A DNA stretch of 46,374 bases, from IMG/VR virus record IMGVR_UViG_3300028025_001311, positions 1 through 46,374 of that record. The stretch is one strand, 5' to 3'. Under the pieces are notes generated by a model, which ran no database searches, had not been told where the DNA came from, and was given only the letters and a program-made list of their open reading frames with translations. The position numbers were made by a program, and so were the translations under genes. This DNA comes from a virus. Of the stretch, positions 16,401 to 24,567 are shown piece after piece. Every line of letters begins with the position of its first letter. The first letter of the stretch is position 1.

Positions 16401-18561
16401 AGCCAATAGGACCAAGCTCTTCAATAAACTTTACCGCATGGAACATTGGTCCTTTGGTAGGCATCTTACTGAATGTACCAGTGAGGGCTTCATTGACAGC
16501 ATTCTGTAACACATCAAATGGCACTTGTTTACCTTGAGCAATAACATCATACATGTTAATGCCAACACGACTTAGTTGCTTCTCCACTGAGGAAGTGAAC
16601 ATAGCCTTACGGAAGAAAGCATCCTGTGCCACGTTGAATGTGTTAGCAATTTGTGCTGCCTTAGACAAATCATTAGGACCAGCTTCACCTGTTGTTTTAA
16701 CCATCCTTCGATATAAAGCAGGTGTTCCATTTAACAAAGCTTCTGTTACATCAGAAGATAAGTCTCTTTGACCTAAGTAGAAAGCAGAGCGTACAGCATC
16801 ATCATAGACACCCTTCAATCCACCAGTGAAGCTACCTGTCACTGGCTTACCAGTAGCAAGCTCACCTGCTGTCTTACCTAGTCTGTATAAAGAAGATTCA
16901 ATGGCTTCTGCTGCTGTACCAAAGGTAATAACAGACATACCAGAGAAGGCATTCCTAAGGGTGGTAGAAAGCTGAGACACCATCAAGGCTTTCAACTCTC
17001 TATCAAGACGCATACCAAAGTCTTTGATGCCAGTGAATGCTGAAGTGACAGCGCTTCTGTCACCATACATCTTGTTAAGTTCTGAAGCAGCGGCAGGATC
17101 AATGTTCTTTAGTTTGTTTTGTAATCTAGCGACTACAGATAAGCTCTGTAAAGAACGAGCAGCATCACCCGCTGAAGTTCTAAACATCTTAGCAAACTCA
17201 TCTGGTGTTACATCGGCAGAGGCCAATGCTCTTTCAAACACAACATCATCAAATGTATCTACAGATTCAAGTGTACGCTTAATAGCATCAGACACTTTCT
17301 CTGTAGCTTTAGGAGCCAGCTCAGGCATCTGCTCCCAAATGTCTTGAGCAATTAATGTAGCTCTTTTGTTAAGATCGTTTCTAACTTCCATCTGTGCTAC
17401 AGATGTAGGTTTGCCTTGAGCATCAAGAAGCTTACGGCCTTCATAGATGTCATAAGCATCTTCCAATGCTTTATCTGTTGGATCTTTTGGTGTTACTTCT
17501 ACCTTAGGTGCAGGTGTTGTTGGTTCTCCTGCTGCAGGTTTCTTTCTAGTTTTTAGGATTTCATCTAGTTGGCTAGCTGCTCCCTTCTTTCCAGCACGAA
17601 GGAATGGAAGCACTTCTGCTGTCTCAGTGACAGCACCAATAGCACCAGCCAAAGCTACCTGCTTACCTCTAACACCTTCTTCCAGTCTCTTCTGCCTATC
17701 TTCTTTATAATTCTTAAGCAGTTCCTGCCCTTCAGCATCAAGTGTATTAGGATCAATCTTATTAGCTTGATCTAGTTCAGCTTGTGTTACATTCAACTCA
17801 ATTTTTTGACTAGTAGTTTCTTGTGCTGCTGTAGTAGCACCACCAACAGCAGGGGTAGCTGCTGCCATACTAATGCCTTTGGCAGAAGTGAGCGCAGCTT
17901 TAGTTCCTTTTTCTGTTGCTAGTTTTGTTAAGCCACTACTAGCAAGCTTACCTGTTCCTAGTGTAAAAGCGGTAGATGGGCTACTAACAATACTAGAGAT
18001 AAAATCCATTACAGGACGGAATCCACGTTGTCCTCTATTCTTTTCATCAAACACGCCAGCAGTGTTCTTAAACAAGTCATAAGCTGCACCAGCTTTTAAC
18101 TTGTCTTCTTGCTTAGCGTTATTTAAATATTGTAGTTCTCCTACACTGCTAATCTCATTGCCAGTGTCGAGCATTCGCATGTGTGTAGCAAAGCGATTGA
18201 CAAAGTCTTCCTTTGTTTCACCTGCTTTAGGCGTTCCCTCTTTACCAAACCTAGCAGCAGCATAATCTTGGATGGTTTTGAAGTTCTTATCATCTTTCCA
18301 CAAAGCATCAAAAGGAATCTTCTGTGCTTCTTCTTCTCTAATCTTTGCTGCTCTTTCTGTCAAAGCTGTAGCTCTTTGACGAGGGGCTAAGAAGGCAGGT
18401 TTAGTTAAGTCTTCTGCTGGCTTCTCAGTAGGGGCTGCGGCTTTCGCAACAACAGTATCACTAACACCAAAAGAAACTGTAGGTGCTTCAACTATTTTAT
18501 CGTTGATACCAAAACTAGTTGGGGGTGTCTCAACTACTTTGTCATTAATACCGAAAGCCAT
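13450..18561 (-). CDS. Giant internal virion (ejection) protein with mART-like segment
   Basis: 1703 aa, last gene of the leftward ejection operon, in the place of T7 gp16. The N-terminus has three tandem 14-residue repeats (FGINDKVVETPPTS type). A long helical, Ala-rich body follows, with hydrophobic Gly/Ala stretches (about residues 215-245 and 300-315). At about 1362-1370 it reads VLYHGTEY and at about 1400 GATSFTSDARFNYA, matching the HGT...SFT..A..YA pattern of ADP-ribosyltransferase-like domains. The C-terminus ends LAKGGLASRR. I see no transglycosylase motif. It is probably packaged in the head and injected with the DNA. Confidence 0.8.
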   Translation of the reverse strand: MAFGINDKVVETPPTSFGINDKIVEAPTVSFGVSDTVVAKAAAPTEKPAEDLTKPAFLAPRQRATALTERAAKIREEEAQKIPFDALWKDDKNFKTIQDYAAARFGKEGTPKAGETKEDFVNRFATHMRMLDTGNEISSVGELQYLNNAKQEDKLKAGAAYDLFKNTAGVFDEKNRGQRGFRPVMDFISSIVSSPSTAFTLGTGKLASSGLTKLATEKGTKAALTSAKGISMAAATPAVGGATTAAQETTSQKIELNVTQAELDQANKIDPNTLDAEGQELLKNYKEDRQKRLEEGVRGKQVALAGAIGAVTETAEVLPFLRAGKKGAASQLDEILKTRKKPAAGEPTTPAPKVEVTPKDPTDKALEDAYDIYEGRKLLDAQGKPTSVAQMEVRNDLNKRATLIAQDIWEQMPELAPKATEKVSDAIKRTLESVDTFDDVVFERALASADVTPDEFAKMFRTSAGDAARSLQSLSVVARLQNKLKNIDPAAASELNKMYGDRSAVTSAFTGIKDFGMRLDRELKALMVSQLSTTLRNAFSGMSVITFGTAAEAIESSLYRLGKTAGELATGKPVTGSFTGGLKGVYDDAVRSAFYLGQRDLSSDVTEALLNGTPALYRRMVKTTGEAGPNDLSKAAQIANTFNVAQDAFFRKAMFTSSVEKQLSRVGINMYDVIAQGKQVPFDVLQNAVNEALTGTFSKMPTKGPMFHAVKFIEELGPIGSTVIPFPRFMANAMEWTYKHMPTGVLSGSTDIAAGLTKMAKGEADMGTKQVTMGLENFSKGAVGTAALYAAYKYRQENQDSDWYNIKNPDGSTVDARALFPAAPFLALGDYLVKFNKGRTDEFKSKEFLEAMTGFKAPAGTYSWLGDKFAEAQTNAGTGEDTADNKVKTFFGEWVGEYLGRALVPFQQISDIVGAIDRNETLPRDAYQIPAGEEGFTSSAKQQLMKRTPILKQELPVYQPPLRETAAFNDNGPLKMLSGIAIKGVPSELEEEVIRLKVPFNKIFTTTGDKIVDAEARKVMAPLVMEQFDNLKKTSFYAEGSQDLQKVALQNLIGWAQKTAKEIATNKDEAAAYAVGKQPRLYEVQYSKLPAELKRVVNETYQQQQGKDLATTKDYATALAYAEAMRALPGYAVGGVVAKNILGEVVEAGVKKTALSLGDIVSKHSIAPAAEQTAQALAAPVVKAPIVKSKVSPAVQPKPVDAEMEKLVSEAEASFTPPPKVEAEALPEIKTDLPMEKPTPIEAPAPLSPYMKGIAEGDLNKAKYGFSRDSDIISDFEVRQNTLTAIKQMRTDAFDKLIEMPNVAGKVEDDVIAVAQGEYRAAKGKEVDVNDPKSVEDFVSFSMPLQEKLNKLREKYKDRPPKVLYHGTEYNAEDRAAKGFFDPQTLPEDQAGQRELKVGATSFTSDARFNYANTSFGGTDPENIVQTSIPYADYEFRRINMSREQYKKTKIQQDMWLGDMNTIARSITGSPTVARPLGLPRSIGMRESEDAFTESEKLAISRNMYETEKKTPVFKEQERLSENYLKLLQHYKRNFLSPDSFKPIKEGGIGSNEEAQAWNAYRVIRNIVRNEFRETGGKAVSEAGLKPIIKSNQSTASRLGKLSRPSHTLNFDLLENFIPDVIASLEKVGSKDKAEALKVLEKQFSTLRKNVVDSDSTNTEMSSAVKKEIEAVNNIRDLVGGSYKDKETKKKIGLAKGGLASRR

Positions 18562-18563
18562 AA

Positions 18564-19964
18564 TTACCCTTTAATCTTTTCTTTACCATCCGTATCGATA
18601 TATCTTGTTCCCTTAGGAATGGCATCATATTCAGCTTGAGTTTTTGGAGCTGGTATAGATGCTGCTGCTGGAGCTGCTGGCTTAGGTTGCGTAGCCATAG
18701 GACCACCACGGGAAGCAGCAGGAGCTGCCGGAGGATTGACAGGCGTAGGTATAGCGCTCATCAATACATTCTCAGGCGTGGCTTTAATGGCTCTACCGTC
18801 TTGATCAAATGTAACACCAATAGATACCAAGGCATTTCTAGAAGTAGCTGATTTAGGCTTACCATCTGGGTTAGTAAACTCAGCAATCATGGCATTACGA
18901 GACTGAGCATAAGCCATCTTCATCTGTGTATCTGCAATGGTCTTAGGAGTGACAGTGATGTTACCCTGCATGTCTGTAGAAGTAACAAACTTACCGGGAG
19001 CCAACGACTCAACTGTGGATGCAAAGCCTCTAGAAGCAACAGTGATGAGGTTGGATTGTGTAATCTTCTCTTCATTGCCTTCTTTAGGATTGGACATAAG
19101 CTTGATACGCTGCTGTAACAATGAAGCAGCAAGTGCTCTTTCCTGAGGAGTCTTAGCAGGATCTTGAGCTTGATTAGCCAAGTCACTTCTAATATCTTCT
19201 TCAGTAGTTTTACGTCCAAGTTCTGTAGCTTGCTTAGTAATTTTAATCTTAGCCAGAATATTTGTAGCTTCCTGTTTCTCTTCTGGTGTTTTAGCATTCA
19301 ATGCTTTAACCTGAGCATCACTTGCAATCTGATCAAATGTTTTGCTCTTAGCAAGTTGGCTATAGTCCATCTCACCCATCATAGTGGGTGCTCTCTTTGT
19401 AGTGATTTCTTGATAACCAATCAACTGCTCCAAGCTCATGCCATATTTAGCAGCAGCTTTCTGAGCTTGAGCATATCCATTACCAGCAACAAGCTGATCA
19501 ACAAGACCACCACCTTTAGAAGCAGTGTTAAACAACTCTTTAGTTTGTGCTGTAGCTGCAGCCTGAACCTTAAATAACTGTTCCATGTAGTCAGCAGCTT
19601 TAACACCAGCAGGAGCACTCTCTGCTGCTTTAAAGAAGTCAGGTGTTAAACGAGTAGACAGCTCTGGATCATCACGCAAACGCTTAACAATATCCTTAGC
19701 TACTTCTGGATTGGTAGCAAGTGTAATGAGCTGTTGATCATTAAACTTAGTACCACCTTTAAATGTAAAAGAACCAAGCTCACTGACAACAGCCCTGTAG
19801 TCTTCCTTCTGTTTATTTAGTTCTTTCTTTTTCTCTTGAACATTGTGGTACATGTTAGCGACACTAGCTGCAGTGGCAGCAGCTTGGTCCTCTTCCTTCT
19901 TAGCGATTTGCTCAGACAATCCTTTAGCAAATCCACCAACAAAACTTCCAAACCAACTAGCCAT
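18564..19964 (-). CDS. Internal virion/structural protein (466 aa)
   Basis: 466 aa, mostly helical with a coiled-coil-like stretch near residues 40-55 (EKKKELNKQKEDYR). The N-terminus is short, Gly/Phe-rich and amphipathic (ASWFGSFVGGFAKGLSEQI), as in proteins that must cross a membrane or a portal. A Pro/Ala-rich linker at about residues 405-445 precedes a small C-terminal patch (YDAIPKGTRYIDTDGKEK). Its place between the 830-aa and 1703-aa proteins matches the T7 gp14-15-16 ejection set. No catalytic motif is seen. Confidence 0.7.
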   Translation of the reverse strand: MASWFGSFVGGFAKGLSEQIAKKEEDQAAATAASVANMYHNVQEKKKELNKQKEDYRAVVSELGSFTFKGGTKFNDQQLITLATNPEVAKDIVKRLRDDPELSTRLTPDFFKAAESAPAGVKAADYMEQLFKVQAAATAQTKELFNTASKGGGLVDQLVAGNGYAQAQKAAAKYGMSLEQLIGYQEITTKRAPTMMGEMDYSQLAKSKTFDQIASDAQVKALNAKTPEEKQEATNILAKIKITKQATELGRKTTEEDIRSDLANQAQDPAKTPQERALAASLLQQRIKLMSNPKEGNEEKITQSNLITVASRGFASTVESLAPGKFVTSTDMQGNITVTPKTIADTQMKMAYAQSRNAMIAEFTNPDGKPKSATSRNALVSIGVTFDQDGRAIKATPENVLMSAIPTPVNPPAAPAASRGGPMATQPKPAAPAAASIPAPKTQAEYDAIPKGTRYIDTDGKEKIKG

Positions 19965-20446
19965 TATTTATCTCCTCTTGCCATCAAGCCTTTAGCAGAA
20001 GGTTTTTCTTCTTCTGGTATTGGCTCTTCTGTATTAGATTTTTTCATGTCATCAATAAGTTCTTTAATAACTCTAGGATCAACTGTATCTCTCTTATTCT
20101 TTTCACTGCTAGAAATTACATAAGGAACATCATTTAGTTCTGCAATGGTTTTAATCATCTCTACAAGAATAGGAGTGACTAAGAAGCCTACATCAACTGT
20201 ATGTATTCCCTGCATAATTGCAGTCTTAGTGATGGTGTTCACCACAGTTAAAATTGGAATGTCTCTCTTAACAACTTCCAAAAGATCCATGATGAGTTCT
20301 GGATCATCAAACTTATTTGTGTAGAAGTTGACAACATCTTCTAGCTTCACATGTTGTGGAGGATTTTCCCAAGGCACATTACCCGGCTCAACTGTTAATG
20401 ATTGACCGGGGATAGGAGCTGATAAAAACATATTAGGATTTGCCAT
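19964..20446 (-). CDS. Hypothetical protein in ejection operon (160 aa)
   Basis: 160 aa, starting with a short hydrophobic patch (MFLSAPIPGQSL). The middle (VVNFYTNKFDDPELIMDLLEVV and KTAIMQGIHTVDVGFLVTPI) is well ordered and looks globular. The last residues, PSAKGLMARGDK, resemble the PSKGLLAKEP segment of the neighbouring 70-aa protein and the AKGG motif of other virion proteins. The start overlaps the upstream gene by 14 bp. Probably a minor virion component; function is unknown. Confidence 0.65.
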   Translation of the reverse strand: MANPNMFLSAPIPGQSLTVEPGNVPWENPPQHVKLEDVVNFYTNKFDDPELIMDLLEVVKRDIPILTVVNTITKTAIMQGIHTVDVGFLVTPILVEMIKTIAELNDVPYVISSSEKNKRDTVDPRVIKELIDDMKKSNTEEPIPEEEKPSAKGLMARGDK

Positions 20447-20645
20447 TCAAGATCTCCATCTTCTGTTTGCGGATGGCTGCAATGTATCCAGCAACTTCTG
20501 TATAAATATCATTATCTTCTTTTGGCTTTTTATCAGACATGGGTTCTTTAGCTAACAATCCTTTAGATGGTTTGGCTTTCTTAGCAGAAAGTTTTTCATC
20601 TGCTATAGCACTAACCTTGCTATAAAACTTATCAAAATTCTTCAT
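20433..20645 (-). CDS. Small Lys-rich protein in ejection operon (70 aa)
   Basis: 70-aa basic protein with a KPSKGLLAKEPMS segment (about residues 26-38) like that at the end of the 160-aa protein. A helical C-terminus follows (YTEVAGYIAAIRKQKMEIL). It sits between the 830-aa and 160-aa proteins, two bases after the former's stop, so it is co-translated with them. Function is unknown. Confidence 0.6.
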   Translation of the reverse strand: MKNFDKFYSKVSAIADEKLSAKKAKPSKGLLAKEPMSDKKPKEDNDIYTEVAGYIAAIRKQKMEILNGKS

Positions 20646-20647
20646 CG

Positions 20648-23140
20648 TCAGTCTCCGAATATCCAGTTAATTGCTCTGGTAATTAAGTTGCCACCAGTCT
20701 CGCTACCAACAACTCTAGAAGCAACATTACCAATAGCAGCAGCATTACCCGCTTCAATTGTAGCATTGGCAATAGCCATTTGACCTTCTCTAGCAATCTC
20801 TGCAGCAGCCAGTGATGTAGATCTGTTAGCATCATTCTCAGAAGACTGCCAAGCGTGAGTAACATCATCACGATACATCTGAACATTGTTGTTATATTCA
20901 GCCAATGTAACTTGCTGTGCTAGCTGAGCATTAGCCATGTTAGCAGCATTGGTAGCTGCTGTGTTAGCAGTAGAAATCTCTCTCATCCACTGAGCATTGG
21001 CTTGGTCAATAACCAATCGTTGCTGTGCATTGAAAGTGTCTCTTTGGTTTTGTGACTCTGTATTAAACTTAGCAATAGAGTTTGATTGATCAGTGTTAAA
21101 CTGACTCACTGCTGTAGTTTGTGCAGCATTAAACTGGCTAACTTGTGTAACCATTGTTGCATTAAACTGCGTAACTTGATTCTCACTGGCAGCATTAAAT
21201 TGCTTAGCAGCATTAGCAGAAGCTGTGTCTGATAACAATGCTTGTGTTGTTGCTTGTGCTTTAAACAATACAGCCTGTTGCTCATTGTCTAAGTTCTTCA
21301 TGTCCATAGCCAAGAACGACTGAGCATTAACAACAGCAGCTTGCTGTCTAGCATTCAGGTTTGCTGTGTCCATAGCTGCATATGTAGCAGCATTAGCAAT
21401 GGTGGCAGACTGAGAAGCAGACAGCTCAGCCAAGCCAATAGACTTTAACAACTCACTGTTGTGTAGCTTAGCTTGTTGTTCTGCTGTGAATGTTAAGTTG
21501 GTAGCTTGAGAAATCTTATCAGCATTCAACACAGCAGCTTGCTGTCTATTGTCCAACACCTTGCCTTGCAAAGCAGCTTCAATTTGTGCATTAGCCAAAG
21601 CAACTTGCTGACGGTTAGAAGTGTTAGCCATATCAACTTGCACCTGCATAGCACTGTTGTGCAAAGCAGCTTGCTGTACATTGTTTAAGTTGATGTTAGC
21701 TTGTTCTGCATATCTAGCAGCATTAACAACAGCAGCCTGTTGTTGGTTGTTTAAGTTTTGTCCTTGTAAGGAGGCTCTGATTTGTGTGTTAGCCAACATT
21801 GTTTGTTGCATGTTGGACAAGTTCTGACTCTGTAGCTGGAAAGAACTAGCAGCATTCTGTAGTCTAGCTTGCTGTTCATTACTAAGATTTTGTAATGATA
21901 AGCCTTGTTGAGCAGCGGCATTTGTCAAAGCCACTTGTTGTCTGTTATTTAAATTCTGCAAACCCATTGTTGCAAAGGTTTGTGCATCCTGTACAGCAAT
22001 AGGAAGAGCAGACTCCATAGCAGCTTGGAACACAGCAGTAGCAGCCATAGAGCTACCACCCAATCCTCTTGATGCCATAGCAGCATTAGCTGCCCTCATA
22101 GCACCAGCAGCCCAAGCAGGAGTGCTACCATCATCAAAGCTCTTCATCAGCTCTGTAAGCTGTCCTTGAACAGTGGATTGAGCAGACACATCACCCTGTG
22201 CTGCAGCAGCTAATGTGCCATCATCTACAGTGAACTTGTTTAGACGAGCAGCAACAACCGTAGCATCTGGAGCAAGACCCTCTGATGTAATTGCTGTGGC
22301 TTGAGCCATATCTTTCTCAGCAATCTGAGCAGCCTTAACAAGTTGATTTTCTTGTACAGCGCCCTGAGCAGCTACAACTGCTGTAGGTGCTGCTGTCTGA
22401 GCAGCCTCTGCCTTCACAGCAGTGGCATCAGTTACAGGCGTAACCATTTCACCAGCAACTACTTGACGCTGTCCTGCCTGTACTGCACCTTTGTATTGTT
22501 CGCCTACTTTTTGAGCAGCAGCTACAGCTTCTTTAGACACTTGTCCTTGTGCGGCTGTAACCTCTGCTTCTTTAGACACTTCACCAGCAGCGCCAGTGAC
22601 ACCTGCCAATGCAGCACCAACAGCAGGAGCAGCCTTAGAAGCTTCATATGCTGCAGCTTCACCAGCTTGAGCAGCAGTGGCTTGACCTGCTGTAGCAGTG
22701 GCAGCGCCAGTAACTTGAGCAGCCTGTTGTGCTGCCCTTGGTGTTGTACTAATAGTTTGTTCTGGTGTTGCTGCAATTTGAGCAGCAGTTACTTGAGAAG
22801 GAGCACCAGCAAGTGGCTTACCAAACTCATCAGTGGTGGTGTCTACTGGAAGAGCAGGAGAAGAAGGAAGCATTTGATTGTCGAGGGGAGCACCAGTGTC
22901 ATCCATGATACGATCACCAATAGAAGGACGGACAGCACCAACAGCTCCACCTTGTGCATATCTCTTCATCTTCACCAGTCCACCCTTAGCCATACGCTCA
23001 GAAAACTTACTGGTGATGGCTGCGTACTTAGCCTCCAAAGAAGGAGAAGACGCAATGAACTCATCAAAGCCCTGCATAGGACCATCATAGCCAAGCTTTC
23101 TAGCTACGACTTCTTTCTGTTGTGATGTAAAATCTTTCAT
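20648..23140 (-). CDS. Ejection/structural protein with 22/11-residue repeats (830 aa)
   Basis: 830 aa. The N-terminal 60 residues are globular-like and include RMAKGGLVKMKRYAQGGAVG (AKGG motif twice). Residues about 60-390 are extremely Ala/Gln/Thr/Val-rich (AAQVTGAATATAGQATAAQ style). Residues 394-635 are 11 tandem 22-mers of the type LQNLNNRQQVALTNAAAQQG; residues 646-755 are ten 11-mers of the type SQFNAAQTTAV. A hendecad pattern predicts a very long, nearly straight helix or bundle. The C-terminus (NLITRAINWIFGD) is amphipathic. In place and size it fits a T7 gp14/15-like ejection protein. Confidence 0.75.
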   Translation of the reverse strand: MKDFTSQQKEVVARKLGYDGPMQGFDEFIASSPSLEAKYAAITSKFSERMAKGGLVKMKRYAQGGAVGAVRPSIGDRIMDDTGAPLDNQMLPSSPALPVDTTTDEFGKPLAGAPSQVTAAQIAATPEQTISTTPRAAQQAAQVTGAATATAGQATAAQAGEAAAYEASKAAPAVGAALAGVTGAAGEVSKEAEVTAAQGQVSKEAVAAAQKVGEQYKGAVQAGQRQVVAGEMVTPVTDATAVKAEAAQTAAPTAVVAAQGAVQENQLVKAAQIAEKDMAQATAITSEGLAPDATVVAARLNKFTVDDGTLAAAAQGDVSAQSTVQGQLTELMKSFDDGSTPAWAAGAMRAANAAMASRGLGGSSMAATAVFQAAMESALPIAVQDAQTFATMGLQNLNNRQQVALTNAAAQQGLSLQNLSNEQQARLQNAASSFQLQSQNLSNMQQTMLANTQIRASLQGQNLNNQQQAAVVNAARYAEQANINLNNVQQAALHNSAMQVQVDMANTSNRQQVALANAQIEAALQGKVLDNRQQAAVLNADKISQATNLTFTAEQQAKLHNSELLKSIGLAELSASQSATIANAATYAAMDTANLNARQQAAVVNAQSFLAMDMKNLDNEQQAVLFKAQATTQALLSDTASANAAKQFNAASENQVTQFNATMVTQVSQFNAAQTTAVSQFNTDQSNSIAKFNTESQNQRDTFNAQQRLVIDQANAQWMREISTANTAATNAANMANAQLAQQVTLAEYNNNVQMYRDDVTHAWQSSENDANRSTSLAAAEIAREGQMAIANATIEAGNAAAIGNVASRVVGSETGGNLITRAINWIFGD
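20876..21961 (-). repeat. 22-mer and 11-mer coding repeats inside the 830-aa protein
   Basis: Eleven consecutive 22-residue units (consensus xxNLNNxQQAAxxNAxxxAxx) are followed after a 10-residue spacer by ten 11-residue units (xQFNAxxxxxV, decaying to ANAQxxxx). The 22-mers are two 11s, so the whole block of about 352 residues keeps one hendecad register. At the DNA level the copies are diverged, so this is an old repeat under selection at protein level. Confidence 0.85.
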
Positions 23141-23448
23141 ACGTTTCTCGGGTTCTCTATTGCTTCAGTCAAACAAGCTAGCATATCTCTGTTATCTCTC
23201 AAGAGTGCTATCACTCCTACAGATAAACAATACACCTGTCTTTCTGACATTTTTAATTGGAAGCAGTCGTCTATAGCGTGAATACATTCATGTAACAATG
23301 TGTCCATCTCCGCTAAGGGGTGCTGACCAGACTTAATTTTAATTAAATATTCTTCGTAACTATACTCACCTAATTGATTAGGAAGTTCGTCCACAACCTG
23401 TACAGGTACTTCTCTGCCGATAATTGTAAGAGAAGTTGGTAATGTCAT
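23137..23448 (-). CDS. HExxH metallopeptidase-like small protein
   Basis: 103 aa. It begins with strands (LTIIGREVPVQVVDEL) and then has the zinc-protease helix LLHECIHAIDD, with H53, E54 and H57 as the possible metal and catalytic residues. This resembles minimal SprT/ImmA-type 'gluzincin' phage proteins. A third ligand is not obvious; E94 in the C-terminal helix (LTEAIEN) is a candidate. It is the first gene after a promoter-like sequence and heads the ejection-protein operon, so it could process a virion or host protein. The overlap with the 830-aa gene start is 4 bp. Confidence 0.7.
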   Translation of the reverse strand: MTLPTSLTIIGREVPVQVVDELPNQLGEYSYEEYLIKIKSGQHPLAEMDTLLHECIHAIDDCFQLKMSERQVYCLSVGVIALLRDNRDMLACLTEAIENPRNV

Positions 23449-23466
23449 TATAACTCTTTATTCATT

Positions 23467-23495
23467 GTCATACCACAAATATCAGACTTAGTCAA
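23467..23495 (-). promoter_or_regulatory. Leftward promoter for ejection-protein operon
   Basis: On the - strand: -35 TTGACT (23490-23495), 17-bp spacer, -10 TATGAC (23467-23472) preceded by TGG (extended -10). It starts one base after the endolysin stop and 19 bp before the peptidase-like gene. It fits the plan of the two other leftward promoters in this window. Confidence 0.55.
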
Positions 23496-24110
23496 TCATC
23501 TAGACAACACATCCACCGCATGGTTGATATGTTTAATACGATCTTCTAGTCCAATTGTTCCACCATTAATCTTCTTAGTCATCATAACAAAGTCTTTGCT
23601 ATTTGCAAATCTATTTAAGTTATGTGTCTGCCAGAACCAGCCAGCAGTCATTGCAGCATACTTAGGTGTACGCACCAGTTCAGGCTGCATAATGAAGTCA
23701 GCGCCTAAGGCTTGGCTTGCATGGTAGAAATTGCTCATGCCAGTTAGCTGTAAAAATCCGGAGCCTCTGAACCGCCACCCATCACCAGAAGCTTCATCTC
23801 GGTTGCCCATACGATTGCCGTAAATGCGATTGGCAATACGCTGTGGCTTCTTCTCATAGGCAGCAGCTTCCTCAGGTGTGAATCCCCAGACACGCTTAGG
23901 TGTCTTAGGGAATAGCTTAAGCAATGTAGCTGCTCTATAGTTTAAGTTCTCTTCCATGATGCGGAAGTTCCCACACTCATGACCACATTGACCTATCCAG
24001 CTAGCCTGTTGAATAGGAGAGCTAATACCAAAGCGTTCAAATGTTTCATTAAAACTATCAGCTAATGAAGGGTCAATATGAAGTTGTTTTAAATGTTCAG
24101 CGGTTACCAT
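23496..24110 (-). CDS. Endolysin, glycoside hydrolase family 19-like
   Basis: 204 aa. GH19 chitinase/lysozyme features are clear: QCGHECGNFRIMEENLNYRA with the catalytic acid E45, then IYGNRMGNRDEASGDGWRF and RGSGFLQLTG, then the C-terminal helix RIKHINHAVDVL. There is no signal peptide or N-terminal membrane anchor, so release through a holin is expected. It would cut the glycan backbone of peptidoglycan. It overlaps the Rz gene by 14 bp, giving the order holin candidates - Rz/Rz1 - endolysin in transcription. Confidence 0.9.
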   Translation of the reverse strand: MVTAEHLKQLHIDPSLADSFNETFERFGISSPIQQASWIGQCGHECGNFRIMEENLNYRAATLLKLFPKTPKRVWGFTPEEAAAYEKKPQRIANRIYGNRMGNRDEASGDGWRFRGSGFLQLTGMSNFYHASQALGADFIMQPELVRTPKYAAMTAGWFWQTHNLNRFANSKDFVMMTKKINGGTIGLEDRIKHINHAVDVLSR

Positions 24111-24567
24111 TGATTAAATTCCTTACTTCGTCATAGGCTGCGATGCATTGGTTGAGCTTGTTGATGGCTTTGTCTCCTTCGGCAACGATGTCGATAAGAG
24201 CATTAATAGCCTGTCGCTCAAGTTCGCTTGCATCGGTGTTGCTATTTCCTGCGGGAGTGGAGGAATCTGTGGTGGTTTGTACACAACTGGAGGTGGGGAA
24301 GCGCAACTCACCAGCCCTAACAAGCTCACGCATAGCAGACTGCTTCTTAGATATTTCATTGTTTGCCTTTCTTAATGCTGCTTCTTTATCACTAAGCTTA
24401 GCAGCCATCTCTTGTTCTTTAACCCTAGACTCTTCATTCTTCTTAGCTATCTCTATCTGCATCTCTTGGTCACGGTCTTCCCAACCAAAGTGGTAGCCAC
24501 CTCTGTATGTGCCAAACAGTGCAACCATTGCACCCACCAATATCCAAGGAAGAGGAATGCCAAACAT
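24097..24567 (-). CDS. Rz: Rz-like inner-membrane spanin
   Basis: 156 aa with one N-terminal membrane helix (residues about 5-22, PLPWILVGAMVALFGTY). A long charged periplasmic coiled coil follows (KNEESRVKEQEMAAKLSDKE onward to about 85), then a looser part with two Cys and a helical end. This is the standard topology of an i-spanin. A complete second gene with a lipobox lies inside it in another frame (24123-24359), the lambda Rz/Rz1 arrangement. Together they fuse inner and outer membranes at lysis. Confidence 0.85.
   Translation of the reverse strand: MFGIPLPWILVGAMVALFGTYRGGYHFGWEDRDQEMQIEIAKKNEESRVKEQEMAAKLSDKEAALRKANNEISKKQSAMRELVRAGELRFPTSSCVQTTTDSSTPAGNSNTDASELERQAINALIDIVAEGDKAINKLNQCIAAYDEVRNLINGNR
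24123..24359 (-). CDS. Rz1: Rz1-like outer-membrane spanin lipoprotein, nested in Rz
   Basis: 78 aa read in a different frame wholly inside the Rz gene. It has a signal peptide (KYLRSSLLCVSLLGLVSC) with a lipobox ending at C19, followed by a Pro-rich stretch (ASPPPVVYKPPQIPPLPQE) typical of Rz1. After processing and lipidation it would sit in the outer membrane and bind the C-terminus of Rz. The nested layout and the proline run make this call firm although the sequence itself is poorly conserved. Confidence 0.85.
   Translation of the reverse strand: MKYLRSSLLCVSLLGLVSCASPPPVVYKPPQIPPLPQEIATPMQANLSDRLLMLLSTSLPKETKPSTSSTNASQPMTK

Noticed and set aside
21000-21960. CRISPR-like array, suggested by regular spacing
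   Set aside because: The periodicity is coding (22 codons) and the units are diverged at the DNA level; there are no cas genes.
22301-23125. 274-aa open frame on the + strand opposite the 830-aa protein
   Set aside because: It is the antisense of an Ala/Gln/Thr-rich repeat gene; Cys/Ser/Leu-rich translation is the usual artefact.
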